NCBI GenBank assembly: GCA_900769115.1
Contig: CAAGFJ010000047.1
Span: forward strand, 1-42,701
From: Lachnospiraceae bacterium
GTDB lineage: Bacteria > Bacillota > Clostridia > Lachnospirales > Lachnospiraceae
Length of the DNA: 42,701 nucleotides
Reading direction: 5' to 3'
Shown: positions 8,852 through 17,149 of the stretch, piece after piece
How positions within the stretch are numbered: position 1 is the first letter of the stretch
Layout of the letters: the number at the start of each line of letters is the position of its first letter
Notes under the pieces: generated by a model
Told to the model about the DNA's origin: nothing
Database searches by the model: none
The model's input: the letters and a program-made list of their open reading frames with translations, nothing else
Position numbers and translations under genes: made by a program

Positions 8852-10138
8852 ATGAGTTTAACAGTGGAAAATTTGGAAAAGAATATGGCAAAGCTTACAA
8901 TTACGGTGCCTGCCGATGAGTTTGTAGAGGCAATGAAGGCATCTTATAATAAGCAGAAAGGAAAGATTTCTGTTCCTGGATTCCGTAAAGGAAAAGTTCC
9001 ACAGGCATATTTAGAGAAGATGTATGGTCCGGAAATGTTCTATGAGGACGCTGCTAATACATGTATGGAATCCTCTTATCCTGGTGCGTTAGATGAGTGT
9101 GGATTAGATGTTGTATCCCGTCCACAGATTGATGTAACACAGATGGAGAAGGGTAAAGATTTCATCTACACAGCAACAGTAGCTGTTAAACCAGAGGTTA
9201 CACTTGGTCAGTACAAGGGTGTTGAGGTTGATAAGGTTGAGGTAGAGGTAACAGATGAAGATGTACAGGCAGAGTTATTGAATGTACAGAAGCAGAACTC
9301 TCGTACTATTCCAGTAGAAGATAGAGCTGCAAAGATGGATGATGAAGTAACAATCGACTTCGAAGGATTTGTAGATGGTGAAGCATTTGAAGGCGGTAAG
9401 GGAGAGAACTATCAGTTGACATTAGGTTCTCATTCTTTCATTGATACATTTGAGGATCAGATCGTTGGCAAGAATATCGGTGAGGAGTTTGATGTAAATG
9501 TTACATTCCCAGAGGATTATCAGGCAGAAGATCTTGCAGGCAAGCCGGCGGTATTTAAGTGTAAGCTGAATGGAATCAAAGAGACAGAGCTTCCAGAGTT
9601 AGATGACGAGTTTGCATCAGAAGTATCTGAATTTGATACCATGGATGAATATAAGGCAGATCTGAAGGCAACACTTCAGGTAAAGAAGGAGAAAGCTGCT
9701 AAGAACACCAAGGAAGGTCTTGTAATTGATCAGATCATTGAGAATTCTACAATGGATATTCCGGATCCAATGTTAGAGACAACAAAAGAGCAGATGTTGA
9801 ATGAGTTCTCACAGCAGTTAAGTTATCAGGGACTTTCTGTAGACCAGTACTTCCAGTTTACAGGAATGACAAAAGAGAAATTCTTAGAGACTTCTACTCC
9901 GGAGGCTGAGAGAAGAATTAAGTCCCGTCTTGTATTAGAGGCTATTGCAAAGGCTGAGGATATTCAGGTGTCTGAGGATGAACTGAATGAAGAACTTAAG
10001 AAGATGGCTGATATGTATCAGATGGATTTAGAGCAGTTGACTGGTTTAGTAGGCGATTCTGAGAAGGATGCTATTAAGCAGGATATCGCAGTACAGAAGG
10101 CTGTAGATCTTGTTACAGAAGCAGCAGTAGAGAAATAA
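8852..10138 (+). CDS. tig: Trigger factor
   Basis: This 428-residue ribosome-bound chaperone and peptidyl-prolyl isomerase meets nascent chains at the exit tunnel. The N-terminal ribosome-binding domain shows the loop signature GFRKGKVPQAYLEKMYG. The FKBP-like domain lies at about residues 160-245 (DEVTIDFEGFVDGEAFEGG), and the helical C-terminal arm domain follows. A frame opening at 8804 would add 16 residues through the leader hairpin; AAGGAGG at 8834-8840 places the true start at ATG 8852 (MSLTVENLEKN). Tig, clpP and clpX run in the same direction, as in many Clostridia, coupling folding and degradation of new proteins. Confidence 0.97.
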   Translation: MSLTVENLEKNMAKLTITVPADEFVEAMKASYNKQKGKISVPGFRKGKVPQAYLEKMYGPEMFYEDAANTCMESSYPGALDECGLDVVSRPQIDVTQMEKGKDFIYTATVAVKPEVTLGQYKGVEVDKVEVEVTDEDVQAELLNVQKQNSRTIPVEDRAAKMDDEVTIDFEGFVDGEAFEGGKGENYQLTLGSHSFIDTFEDQIVGKNIGEEFDVNVTFPEDYQAEDLAGKPAVFKCKLNGIKETELPELDDEFASEVSEFDTMDEYKADLKATLQVKKEKAAKNTKEGLVIDQIIENSTMDIPDPMLETTKEQMLNEFSQQLSYQGLSVDQYFQFTGMTKEKFLETSTPEAERRIKSRLVLEAIAKAEDIQVSEDELNEELKKMADMYQMDLEQLTGLVGDSEKDAIKQDIAVQKAVDLVTEAAVEK

Positions 10139-10152
10139 GATTATGATATAAC

Positions 10153-10177
10153 CGGCTCACAGGTTACCTGTGAGCCG
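10153..10177 (+). other. Stable hairpin between tig and clpP
   Basis: CGGCTCACAGG and CCTGTGAGCCG form a perfect 11-bp stem with a TTA loop. A U-tract is absent, so it is probably a processing or 3'-end stabilising element that lets the abundant tig message outlast the distal part. That role is inferred. Confidence 0.6.
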
Positions 10178-10202
10178 TATAACCCAGATAGGAGGATTTT
10201 GT

Positions 10203-10793
10203 ATGAGTTTGGTACCTTATGTCATTGAACAGACAAGCAGGGGAGAGCGTTCTTATGATATTTACTCCAGATTATTAAAGGATCGTATTATTTTTCTTGG
10301 CGAGGAAGTGAATGATACAACAGCAAGTCTTGTAATTGCGCAGTTGTTATTCCTGGAATCGGAAGACCCAACGAAGGATATTTCCTTATATATTAATAGT
10401 CCGGGTGGTTCTGTTTCGGCAGGATTTGGCATTTTTGATACAATGAATTATATTAAGTGTGATGTATCTACAATCTGTGTAGGTATGGCAGCAAGTATGG
10501 GAGCCTTTTTGTTAGCAGGTGGTGCACCGGGCAAGCGTATGGCACTTCCGAATGCAGAGATTATGATTCATCAGCCAATGGGTGGAATGCCAAGTGGAAG
10601 CCAGGCAAGTGATATGGAGATTACAACAGCTCATATCTTGAACACTAAGAGAAAGATTAATGAGATTTTAGCTAGAGAGACAGGCAAGCCATTTGAGGTG
10701 ATCGAGAAAGATACCGATCGTGATAATTGGTTAAGTGCTGCTGCTGCGAAAGAATATGGATTGATCGATTCTGTTGTTGAGAATCGTCAATAA
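10203..10793 (+). CDS. clpP: ATP-dependent Clp protease proteolytic subunit
   Basis: This is the 196-residue serine peptidase subunit that forms the two-ring ClpP chamber and works with ClpX, encoded next. The triad is visible as Ser98 in VGMAASMGA, His123 in MIHQPMGG and Asp172 in EKDTDRDNW. GGAGG at 10191-10195 sets the start at ATG 10203 (MSLVPYVIEQ), not at the upstream frame opening at 10170, which lies in the preceding hairpin. Length and motifs are standard. ClpX follows after 29 bases, so the two are likely cotranscribed. Confidence 0.97.
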   Translation: MSLVPYVIEQTSRGERSYDIYSRLLKDRIIFLGEEVNDTTASLVIAQLLFLESEDPTKDISLYINSPGGSVSAGFGIFDTMNYIKCDVSTICVGMAASMGAFLLAGGAPGKRMALPNAEIMIHQPMGGMPSGSQASDMEITTAHILNTKRKINEILARETGKPFEVIEKDTDRDNWLSAAAAKEYGLIDSVVENRQ

Positions 10794-10822
10794 GACAAAG
10801 AATGAGAGAATGAGGTGTAGCA

Positions 10823-12115
10823 ATGGCAATTCGTGGTGATGATAGAAAGCCTTTACGTTGTTCATTTTGCAACAAGACACAGGATCAGGTCCGTAAGTTG
10901 ATTGCGGGTCAGAATGTATTTATTTGTGACGAATGTATTGAGGTTTGCTCTGAGATTATCGAAGATGAATTGGAAGATTATGAAGAATCTTCTGATATTA
11001 ATTTATTGAAGCCTAAGGAGATCAAGGAGTTCTTAGATCAGTATGTAATTGGTCAGGATGAAGCAAAGAAAGTACTGTCTGTTGCAGTATATAATCATTA
11101 CAAGAGAATTCTTTCAGATAAAGATTTTGATGTAGAATTACAAAAGAGTAATATTATGATGGTTGGTCCGACTGGTTCCGGTAAGACCTACTTGGCACAG
11201 ACGCTTGCCAAGCTTTTGAATGTTCCGTTTGCAATTGCAGATGCAACAGCATTAACAGAGGCGGGTTATGTCGGTGAGGATGTAGAGAATATTCTTCTTA
11301 AGATTATTCAGGCTGCAGATTATGATATTGAACGGGCACAGCATGGTATTATCTATATTGATGAGATTGATAAGATCACAAAGAAGTCGGAGAATGTATC
11401 GATTACAAGAGATGTATCCGGTGAGGGTGTGCAACAGGCATTGCTGAAGATTATCGAGGGAACAGTTGCTTCAGTACCTCCACAGGGTGGAAGAAAGCAT
11501 CCACATCAGGATTTTATTCAGATTGATACTACGAATATTTTGTTCATTTGTGGTGGTGCATTTGATGGCCTTGAGAAGGTGATTGAGAATCGAATTGGTA
11601 AGAAGTCAATTGGATTTGGTGCTGAACTGGCAGAACATACGGATGAGAATGTAGGGGAATTGCTTAAGCAGGTGACACCATCCGATTTTGTAAAGTATGG
11701 TTTGATACCAGAGTTTATTGGTCGTGTGCCGGTAACAGTTACATTGGATCTTTTAGACGAAGAAGCATTAATGCGGATTCTGACGGAGCCGAAGAGCGCA
11801 ATCTGCAAACAGTACAAGAAGTTGTTTGAGTTAGATGGCGTAGAGCTTGATTTTAATGAGGATGCATTACGTGCAATTGCAAAAATCACGATGGAGAGAA
11901 AGACAGGCGCCCGTGGTTTGCGTTCTATCATTGAGAAGAGTGTAACAGATCTGATGTATGAGGTTCCTTCTAACGAAGAGATTACCAAGTGCATTATTAC
12001 AAAAGAGACAGTAGAAGGCAATGGTGAGCCAGAGATTGTATATTCTGATTCTCCTCGTCCTAGAAAGTCTTTTGTAAAACGTCACCCAAAGACTAACAAT
12101 GGTGAGATTGCATAA
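10823..12115 (+). CDS. clpX: Clp protease ATP-binding subunit ClpX
   Basis: This 430-residue AAA+ unfoldase selects substrates and threads them into ClpP. It shows an N-terminal zinc-binding domain (Cys13, Cys16, Cys35, Cys38), Walker A GPTGSGKT at residues 115-122, Walker B IIYIDEID at 176-183, and the IGF loop at 263-265 that docks on ClpP. The last motif confirms it pairs with the upstream ClpP. The GAGGTG before the ATG is well placed. A stem with a short U-rich tail follows at 12135-12173, so some transcripts may end before lon. Confidence 0.97.
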   Translation: MAIRGDDRKPLRCSFCNKTQDQVRKLIAGQNVFICDECIEVCSEIIEDELEDYEESSDINLLKPKEIKEFLDQYVIGQDEAKKVLSVAVYNHYKRILSDKDFDVELQKSNIMMVGPTGSGKTYLAQTLAKLLNVPFAIADATALTEAGYVGEDVENILLKIIQAADYDIERAQHGIIYIDEIDKITKKSENVSITRDVSGEGVQQALLKIIEGTVASVPPQGGRKHPHQDFIQIDTTNILFICGGAFDGLEKVIENRIGKKSIGFGAELAEHTDENVGELLKQVTPSDFVKYGLIPEFIGRVPVTVTLDLLDEEALMRILTEPKSAICKQYKKLFELDGVELDFNEDALRAIAKITMERKTGARGLRSIIEKSVTDLMYEVPSNEEITKCIITKETVEGNGEPEIVYSDSPRPRKSFVKRHPKTNNGEIA

Positions 12116-12134
12116 ACGTAAGGAAAGAAGATAT

Positions 12135-12173
12135 AACGGAATCTGTTGCTGAACTGCATCAGGTTCCGTTTCT
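12135..12173 (+). terminator. Weak terminator or attenuator between clpX and lon
   Basis: AACGGAATCTG (12135-12145) pairs with CAGGTTCCGTT (12160-12170) over 11 bp with one G-U pair. Only a short run (TCTAT) follows, so read-through into lon is likely. Confidence 0.5.
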
Positions 12174-12189
12174 ATATTGAGGAAATTAC

Positions 12190-14535
12190 ATGAGAAAAAA
12201 AGTAAACCAAACACTTCCTATGATTATATTCCGGGATCTTGTTATGATGCCGGAGACAAGTGTACACATTGATGTAAAAAGAGAAGATTCTTTAAAGACA
12301 ATTGAATATGCGATGAAAGAGAATCTGGATGTTTTTGTTGTGACTGCGAAGGATGCAGCATTAGGTGATACATTTTCCAGAAAAGACCTTTATGAGATTG
12401 GTACAATCGTTCAAGTCAAACAAATGCTTAAGCTTCCGAAGGATATTGTCCGGGTTATGCTGCTTGGACAGACCAGGGCAAGATTAAAGAACGTTGTAGA
12501 AGATCCTGCCTGCCATATGGCAACTGTGGCTGCAGTGAATACACAGAAGGACACATTGTCTGATACGCAGAGACGGGCATATCTTAAGACGGTGAAAGAC
12601 TTACTGGTACAATGTGAGAGCAATGGAATTATTACAAGTGAAACTGTAGTGAATACCTTGAAGAAGGTAAGGTCATTAGAGACGCTTGTAGATCTGATCG
12701 CAGAGGCAGCACCAATTGCAACGGCTCAGAAGCAGAAGGTTCTGGAAACAATTGATTTAAAGGAACGGACAGAAGTATTATTAGAGATCTTGTTGAATGA
12801 GATAGAGATTGGACAGATCCGTACGGATATTATTGATAAGCTCAAAGAATGTGTGAATAAGAATCAGAGAGATTATGTTCTTAGGGAGCAGATGAAAGTT
12901 ATCCGACAGGAATTAGGGGAGGAAGACAGTCAGGATGAGGGGGAACAATATCTGCAAAGATTAGAGGAAGTGAATCCCCCGACAGAGGTTAGAGAGAAGG
13001 TTACAAAGGAGATTAAGAAATTTCAGAATCTTCCCTATTCTTCCTCAGAAAGTGCAGTATTAAGGAATTATATTGAAACAGTATTGGAGTATCCATGGAG
13101 TGTGGCAACAAAAGATAATTCAGACCTGAAAACAGCAATGGAGCAGTTGGAAAAAGACCATTATGGGCTGGAAAAGGTCAAAGAACGTATTATTGATTAT
13201 CTGGCTGTCCGGAACTTAAGCGGTAGAAAAGATGCCCCGATTCTTTGTCTGGTAGGACCACCAGGAACCGGTAAGACGTCAATTGCACGTTCTATTGCAA
13301 CCGCTTTGCATAAGGAGTATGGAAGAATTGCGTTAGGTGGTGTCCGGGATGAAGCAGAGATTCGGGGACATCGTAAGACGTATATTGGGGCTATGCCGGG
13401 ACGGATCGTGGCTGCTATTACGAAGACAGGTGTGAACAATCCGCTGATTCTGTTAGATGAGATTGATAAGACTAGCTCAGATTACAAAGGAGATACTGCT
13501 TCTGCGTTGTTGGAGGTGTTGGATGGGGAACAGAATTCACATTTTGTAGATCACTATTTTGAAGTTCCGGTAGATCTTAGCAGTGTTCTTTTTATTGCAA
13601 CGGCAAATGATGCCAGTACGATACCGGCACCGCTTCGGGATCGAATGGAATTGATCGAGGTGAACAGTTATACAGAGAATGAGAAGTTTCACATTGCAAA
13701 GTTATATCTGTTGCCAAAGCAGCGAGTGAAGAATGGATTGAAGAGCAGCCAATTTAAGATATCGGATGAAGCAATCTATAAGTTGATCCGGGATTACACA
13801 AGAGAAGCCGGTGTGCGTAATCTGGAACGAAAGATTGAGCGGCTGATGCAGAAGGCAGCCAGAGGAATCCTGACAGAGGAATACAAGACGTTACGGGTTA
13901 CACCGAAGAAGCTGGTAGAATTGTTAGGAGTAGAACCATATTCCGCAGAGGATAGAGATTATGCAGACCGTGTAGGTGTTGTAACAGGTCTTGCATGGAC
14001 GAAGGTAGGCGGAGATACTTTGCAGATTGAGGTGAATATTCTCAATGGAAAGGGTGGTCTTGTGTTAACCGGTAATCTGGGCGATGTGATGAAAGAATCT
14101 GCACAGATTGCACTTTCATATGTTCGTACATTGCCGGATATCAAAAAGCTTCCGGAGGACTATTTTGAAAAACATCAGATCCATCTGCATGTACCGGAAG
14201 GAGCGACACCAAAAGATGGTCCATCTGCAGGTATTACAATGGCGCTTGCAATCTATTCTGCGTTAGTGAACCGACCGGTAGATGGAAAGCTTGCAATGAC
14301 AGGAGAGATCAGTCTGAAGGGGCAGGTGCTTCCAATCGGAGGGTTGAAGGAGAAACTGCTTGCTGCAAAGAATGCAGGAATGACCAAGGTGTTTGTTCCA
14401 GCAAAGAATCAAAAGAATGTAGAGGAGTTAGAGGCAGAGATAACAGCTGGCATGGAGATCTTCTATGTATCAGAGATGAGTGAAGTGATTGCAGGAGGAA
14501 TCGTCAAACGTGGGTTTGTGCTGAAACAGAAATGA
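12190..14535 (+). CDS. lon: Endopeptidase La (Lon protease)
   Basis: This 781-residue ATP-dependent protease degrades misfolded and regulatory proteins. It has an N-terminal LAN substrate-binding domain beginning QTLPMIIFRDLVMMPETSVH, a coiled-coil region, an AAA+ module with Walker A GPPGTGKT at 356-363 and LILLDEIDK, and the C-terminal S16 protease domain. The catalytic dyad is Ser679 (DGPSAGIT) and Lys722 (GGLKEKLL). Length is typical. It lies 74 bases after clpX and 10 bases before ysxC, the usual lon-ysxC pairing in Firmicutes. Confidence 0.97.
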   Translation: MRKKVNQTLPMIIFRDLVMMPETSVHIDVKREDSLKTIEYAMKENLDVFVVTAKDAALGDTFSRKDLYEIGTIVQVKQMLKLPKDIVRVMLLGQTRARLKNVVEDPACHMATVAAVNTQKDTLSDTQRRAYLKTVKDLLVQCESNGIITSETVVNTLKKVRSLETLVDLIAEAAPIATAQKQKVLETIDLKERTEVLLEILLNEIEIGQIRTDIIDKLKECVNKNQRDYVLREQMKVIRQELGEEDSQDEGEQYLQRLEEVNPPTEVREKVTKEIKKFQNLPYSSSESAVLRNYIETVLEYPWSVATKDNSDLKTAMEQLEKDHYGLEKVKERIIDYLAVRNLSGRKDAPILCLVGPPGTGKTSIARSIATALHKEYGRIALGGVRDEAEIRGHRKTYIGAMPGRIVAAITKTGVNNPLILLDEIDKTSSDYKGDTASALLEVLDGEQNSHFVDHYFEVPVDLSSVLFIATANDASTIPAPLRDRMELIEVNSYTENEKFHIAKLYLLPKQRVKNGLKSSQFKISDEAIYKLIRDYTREAGVRNLERKIERLMQKAARGILTEEYKTLRVTPKKLVELLGVEPYSAEDRDYADRVGVVTGLAWTKVGGDTLQIEVNILNGKGGLVLTGNLGDVMKESAQIALSYVRTLPDIKKLPEDYFEKHQIHLHVPEGATPKDGPSAGITMALAIYSALVNRPVDGKLAMTGEISLKGQVLPIGGLKEKLLAAKNAGMTKVFVPAKNQKNVEELEAEITAGMEIFYVSEMSEVIAGGIVKRGFVLKQK

Positions 14536-14545
14536 GGTAGAGAAT

Positions 14546-15130
14546 ATGGTAATTAAAGGTGCAGAATTAGAAACAGTATGTGGCGTTACAAGTAAGTTAC
14601 CCCATAATGAAGGAATAGAGATTGCATTTGCTGGCAAGTCTAATGTTGGTAAATCATCACTGATCAATGGGTTGTTGAACCGGAAAGCGTTAGCAAGGAC
14701 TTCTTCCCAGCCAGGGAAGACCCAGACGATCAATTTCTATAAGGTAAATGATTCCTTTTATTTTGTAGATCTGCCGGGATACGGATATGCCAAGGTGTCT
14801 GCATCGGAGAGAGAAAAATGGGGTAAGATGATCGAGAGGTATCTGCATAGCTCAGAACAGCTGGTTCTTGTCTTTTTATTGATCGATATCCGACATGAAC
14901 CGTCAGCAAATGATAAGATGATGTACGACTGGATCTGTCACAATGGATTTACACCGGTTATTATTGCAACCAAATTGGATAAGATCAAACGATCCCAGTT
15001 GCAGAAGAATCTCAAGATTATCCGGAACAAATTGGAGATGGATAAAGATGGATTAATCTTTCCATATTCTGCGTTATCAAAGCAGGGAAAAGATGAGATA
15101 TTAGACTATATCGAGACTTTCATGGAATAG
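14546..15130 (+). CDS. ysxC: Ribosome biogenesis GTPase YsxC/EngB
   Basis: This 194-residue Era-like GTPase is needed for large-subunit assembly in related bacteria. G1 GKSNVGKSS, the switch and G3 segment DLPGYGYAKVS, and G4 TKLDK are all present, in the short form typical of EngB (no extra RNA-binding domain). It follows lon by 10 bases and is probably cotranscribed. Transcription should end at the hairpin 15191-15226, shared with the convergent DUF4364 gene. Confidence 0.95.
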   Translation: MVIKGAELETVCGVTSKLPHNEGIEIAFAGKSNVGKSSLINGLLNRKALARTSSQPGKTQTINFYKVNDSFYFVDLPGYGYAKVSASEREKWGKMIERYLHSSEQLVLVFLLIDIRHEPSANDKMMYDWICHNGFTPVIIATKLDKIKRSQLQKNLKIIRNKLEMDKDGLIFPYSALSKQGKDEILDYIETFME

Positions 15131-15190
15131 GACGGTAAAAGAACTGGATAGATTCCGGAACAGAACGAAACCGGAAGACAGAATAAGAAT

Positions 15191-15226
15191 ATGGCAGGTA
15201 GCCCCTTGCGGGGTTATACCTGCCAT
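15191..15226. terminator. Bidirectional hairpin shared by ysxC and DUF4364 gene
   Basis: ATGGCAGGTA (15191-15200) pairs with TACCTGCCAT (15217-15226), with an inner GCCCC/GGGGT stem around TTGC. No long U-tract is present on either strand, so it may act as a 3'-end stabiliser or weak terminator. The last four codons and stop of the minus-strand gene lie inside it. Confidence 0.65.
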
Positions 15227-15732
15227 ATTTGCGTGATCAGATATTGATAGATATCTTCGCTTTTGTCTTTCCAGGAGTCACAGATATGGATTGCCTGCTC
15301 CTGTGTGGGAACGGTCAGCTTGATCTCTAGTAGTGTCTGGTTCCGTTCCTTAATACTGCATTGGGCAATGTATTCATTATTGGAAGGATAGTAGTCAGAT
15401 GAGATGGCGGATTCATTGCGTAGTTCAATCTTTTGTTCTTTCAGGTAGTTGAGAATATCCATCTTAATGGCATCTGATATCTTGAACTCAAATAATTCCA
15501 AAGCTTCCTTTCCCTGATCGGTAATCTCATATAGAGAATGATTCCGTTCTGTTGTCGGTTTGATAAAATCATTCTCAATCAGTTCATTCAGGGCAATCTG
15601 TAGATTGAAATAATTGGTGTAGCCCTTGTCTAATATGAACTGGGAAATCTGCGAACCGGTAAGGGGAAAATCAACCCTGTTTAACATATATAATACCATT
15701 AATTTGTAAAGAACTAATCCTTCGCTTGTCAT
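15214..15732 (-). CDS. DUF4364 family winged-helix-like protein
   Basis: This 172-residue protein matches the DUF4364 family of Clostridia. The N-terminal half reads as a winged-helix module: helix LVLYKLMVLYMLNRV, SQISQFILDKGYTNYFNLQI, then an acidic helix ALNELIENDFI and the wing YEITDQGKEALELF. The C-terminal half is mixed alpha/beta with no catalytic motif. DNA binding is inferred from the fold only. It follows the malic-enzyme gene by 18 bases on the same strand, so the two are cotranscribed. Its stop codon falls inside the shared hairpin with ysxC. Its target genes are unknown. Confidence 0.8.
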   Translation of the reverse strand: MTSEGLVLYKLMVLYMLNRVDFPLTGSQISQFILDKGYTNYFNLQIALNELIENDFIKPTTERNHSLYEITDQGKEALELFEFKISDAIKMDILNYLKEQKIELRNESAISSDYYPSNNEYIAQCSIKERNQTLLEIKLTVPTQEQAIHICDSWKDKSEDIYQYLITQIWQV

Positions 15733-15750
15733 AATCTATTCTTCCTACTC

Positions 15751-16905
15751 TTATTTTCTAATATGTGACTTAACCGCTTCACTGACCACATCAGCAACCC
15801 GTGGATCAAATGCTTCCGGCATAATGAAGTCGTCATTTAACTCATCATCGGATACTAAGCCGGCAATGGCCTCTGCGGCAGCGAGCTTCATCTCTTCCGT
15901 GATGATAGAGGCACGACCTTCCAAAGCACCCTTAAAGATACCAGGAAATGCAACTACATTGTTAACCTGATTTGGAAAATCCGAACGTCCGGTTCCCACA
16001 ATTCTGGCACCGGCAGCCTTGGCTTCATCCGGCATGATCTCAGGAGTTGGATTAGCCATGGCGAATAAAATGGAATCCTTGTTCATGGATTGTACCATCT
16101 CGGCAGATACGATACCAGGAGCAGAAACACCAACAAAGATATCAGCACCCTTTAAGGCATCCGCTAATGTACCGGTCTGGTTTTCTAAGTTTGTTACCTT
16201 AAGCATCTCCTGCTGCATCCAGTTAAGTCCTTCATAGTCCTTGTGAATGATACCGTTGCGATCGCACATGGTCACGTGCTGGAAACCGTAGGTTAATAAT
16301 AACTTGGTGATTGCAATTCCGGCAGAACCGGCACCGTTGACTACAACTTTACAATTTTCTTTGTGTTTGCCGGTAATACGAAGGCCGTTGATGATACCGG
16401 AAAGAACGACGATTGCTGTTCCATGCTGGTCATCATGGAATACCGGAATATCTAATGCATCATTTAATCGTTTCTCAATCTCAAAACAACGAGGAGCAGA
16501 AATATCCTCTAAGTTAATGCCTCCGAATGCAGGGGCAATCCGGATCACAGTCTCTACGATCTCATCGACATCCTGTGTGTCCAGACAAATTGGAACGGCA
16601 TTGACATCACCGAAAGACTTGAATAAGACAGCTTTTCCCTCCATAACAGGCATGGCAGCAGAGGCACCAATGTTACCAAGTCCAAGAACAGCGCTTCCGT
16701 CTGATATGACAGCAACGGTATTGCCTTTCTGGGTGTATTTGTATACATCCTCCGGATTAGCAGCAATCTTACGACAAGGTTCTGCTACACCGGGAGTGTA
16801 GGCAAGGGAAAGATCTTCACGTGATCTGACCGGGCATTTTGGTTCGGTACTCATCTTACCAGCCCATTGTTCATGTAATTGTAATGATTTTTCGTAAACG
16901 TCCAT
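15751..16905 (-). CDS. NAD(P)-dependent malic enzyme
   Basis: This 384-residue enzyme oxidatively decarboxylates malate to pyruvate, giving NAD(P)H. The N-terminal malic domain has YTPGVAEPCR and SDGSAVLGLGNIG; metal and substrate residues are expected around VFHDDQHGTA; the Rossmann domain carries VVNGAGSAGIAITKLLL. The size matches the short bacterial form without a phosphotransacetylase domain. The start follows AGGTGG. Cofactor preference cannot be read with confidence. It heads a two-gene operon with the DUF4364 gene from the promoter at 16952-16980. Confidence 0.93.
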   Translation of the reverse strand: MDVYEKSLQLHEQWAGKMSTEPKCPVRSREDLSLAYTPGVAEPCRKIAANPEDVYKYTQKGNTVAVISDGSAVLGLGNIGASAAMPVMEGKAVLFKSFGDVNAVPICLDTQDVDEIVETVIRIAPAFGGINLEDISAPRCFEIEKRLNDALDIPVFHDDQHGTAIVVLSGIINGLRITGKHKENCKVVVNGAGSAGIAITKLLLTYGFQHVTMCDRNGIIHKDYEGLNWMQQEMLKVTNLENQTGTLADALKGADIFVGVSAPGIVSAEMVQSMNKDSILFAMANPTPEIMPDEAKAAGARIVGTGRSDFPNQVNNVVAFPGIFKGALEGRASIITEEMKLAAAEAIAGLVSDDELNDDFIMPEAFDPRVADVVSEAVKSHIRK

Positions 16906-16951
16906 ATTTATCCACCTTTTTTATATATTTGTGAGAAACACACTATTTCTA

Positions 16952-16980
16952 ATTTTACCATTAGCACAAAGGAAGTGCAA
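16952..16980 (-). promoter_or_regulatory. Promoter of malic enzyme operon
   Basis: On the minus strand, -35 TTGCAC (16975-16980) and -10 TAAAAT (16952-16957) are 17 bases apart. The expected start is about 40 bases before the ATG. Confidence 0.7.
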
Positions 16981-16994
16981 GGGTGGATTTGGTC

Positions 16995-17022
16995 TTTACA
17001 AAGCTTAAAAGTGTGTTATAAT
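16995..17022 (+). promoter_or_regulatory. Promoter of rho
   Basis: -35 TTTACA (16995-17000) and a perfect -10 TATAAT (17017-17022) are spaced by 16 bases. It sits back to back with the malic-enzyme promoter and gives a rho leader of about 120 bases, where autoregulation could act. Confidence 0.7.
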
Positions 17023-17149
17023 GAAGCATAATAATTTACCGAGTATAATCTATATCTATTTCAGAAATTTATCCAATAACAATTTATAGGAAGAGGTAGT
17101 GAGAGCAGGACAAGTGTTCTCTTTTATAGAGTTAAAGAAAGGAGAATGT

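Noticed and set aside
11518..12021. A 167-codon antisense frame within clpX
   Set aside because: It is the complement of a clearly coding gene, has no ribosome site and its composition mirrors the codon bias of clpX.
16304..16801. A 165-codon frame opposite malic enzyme
   Set aside because: Shadow of the malic-enzyme gene; no ribosome site or family resemblance.
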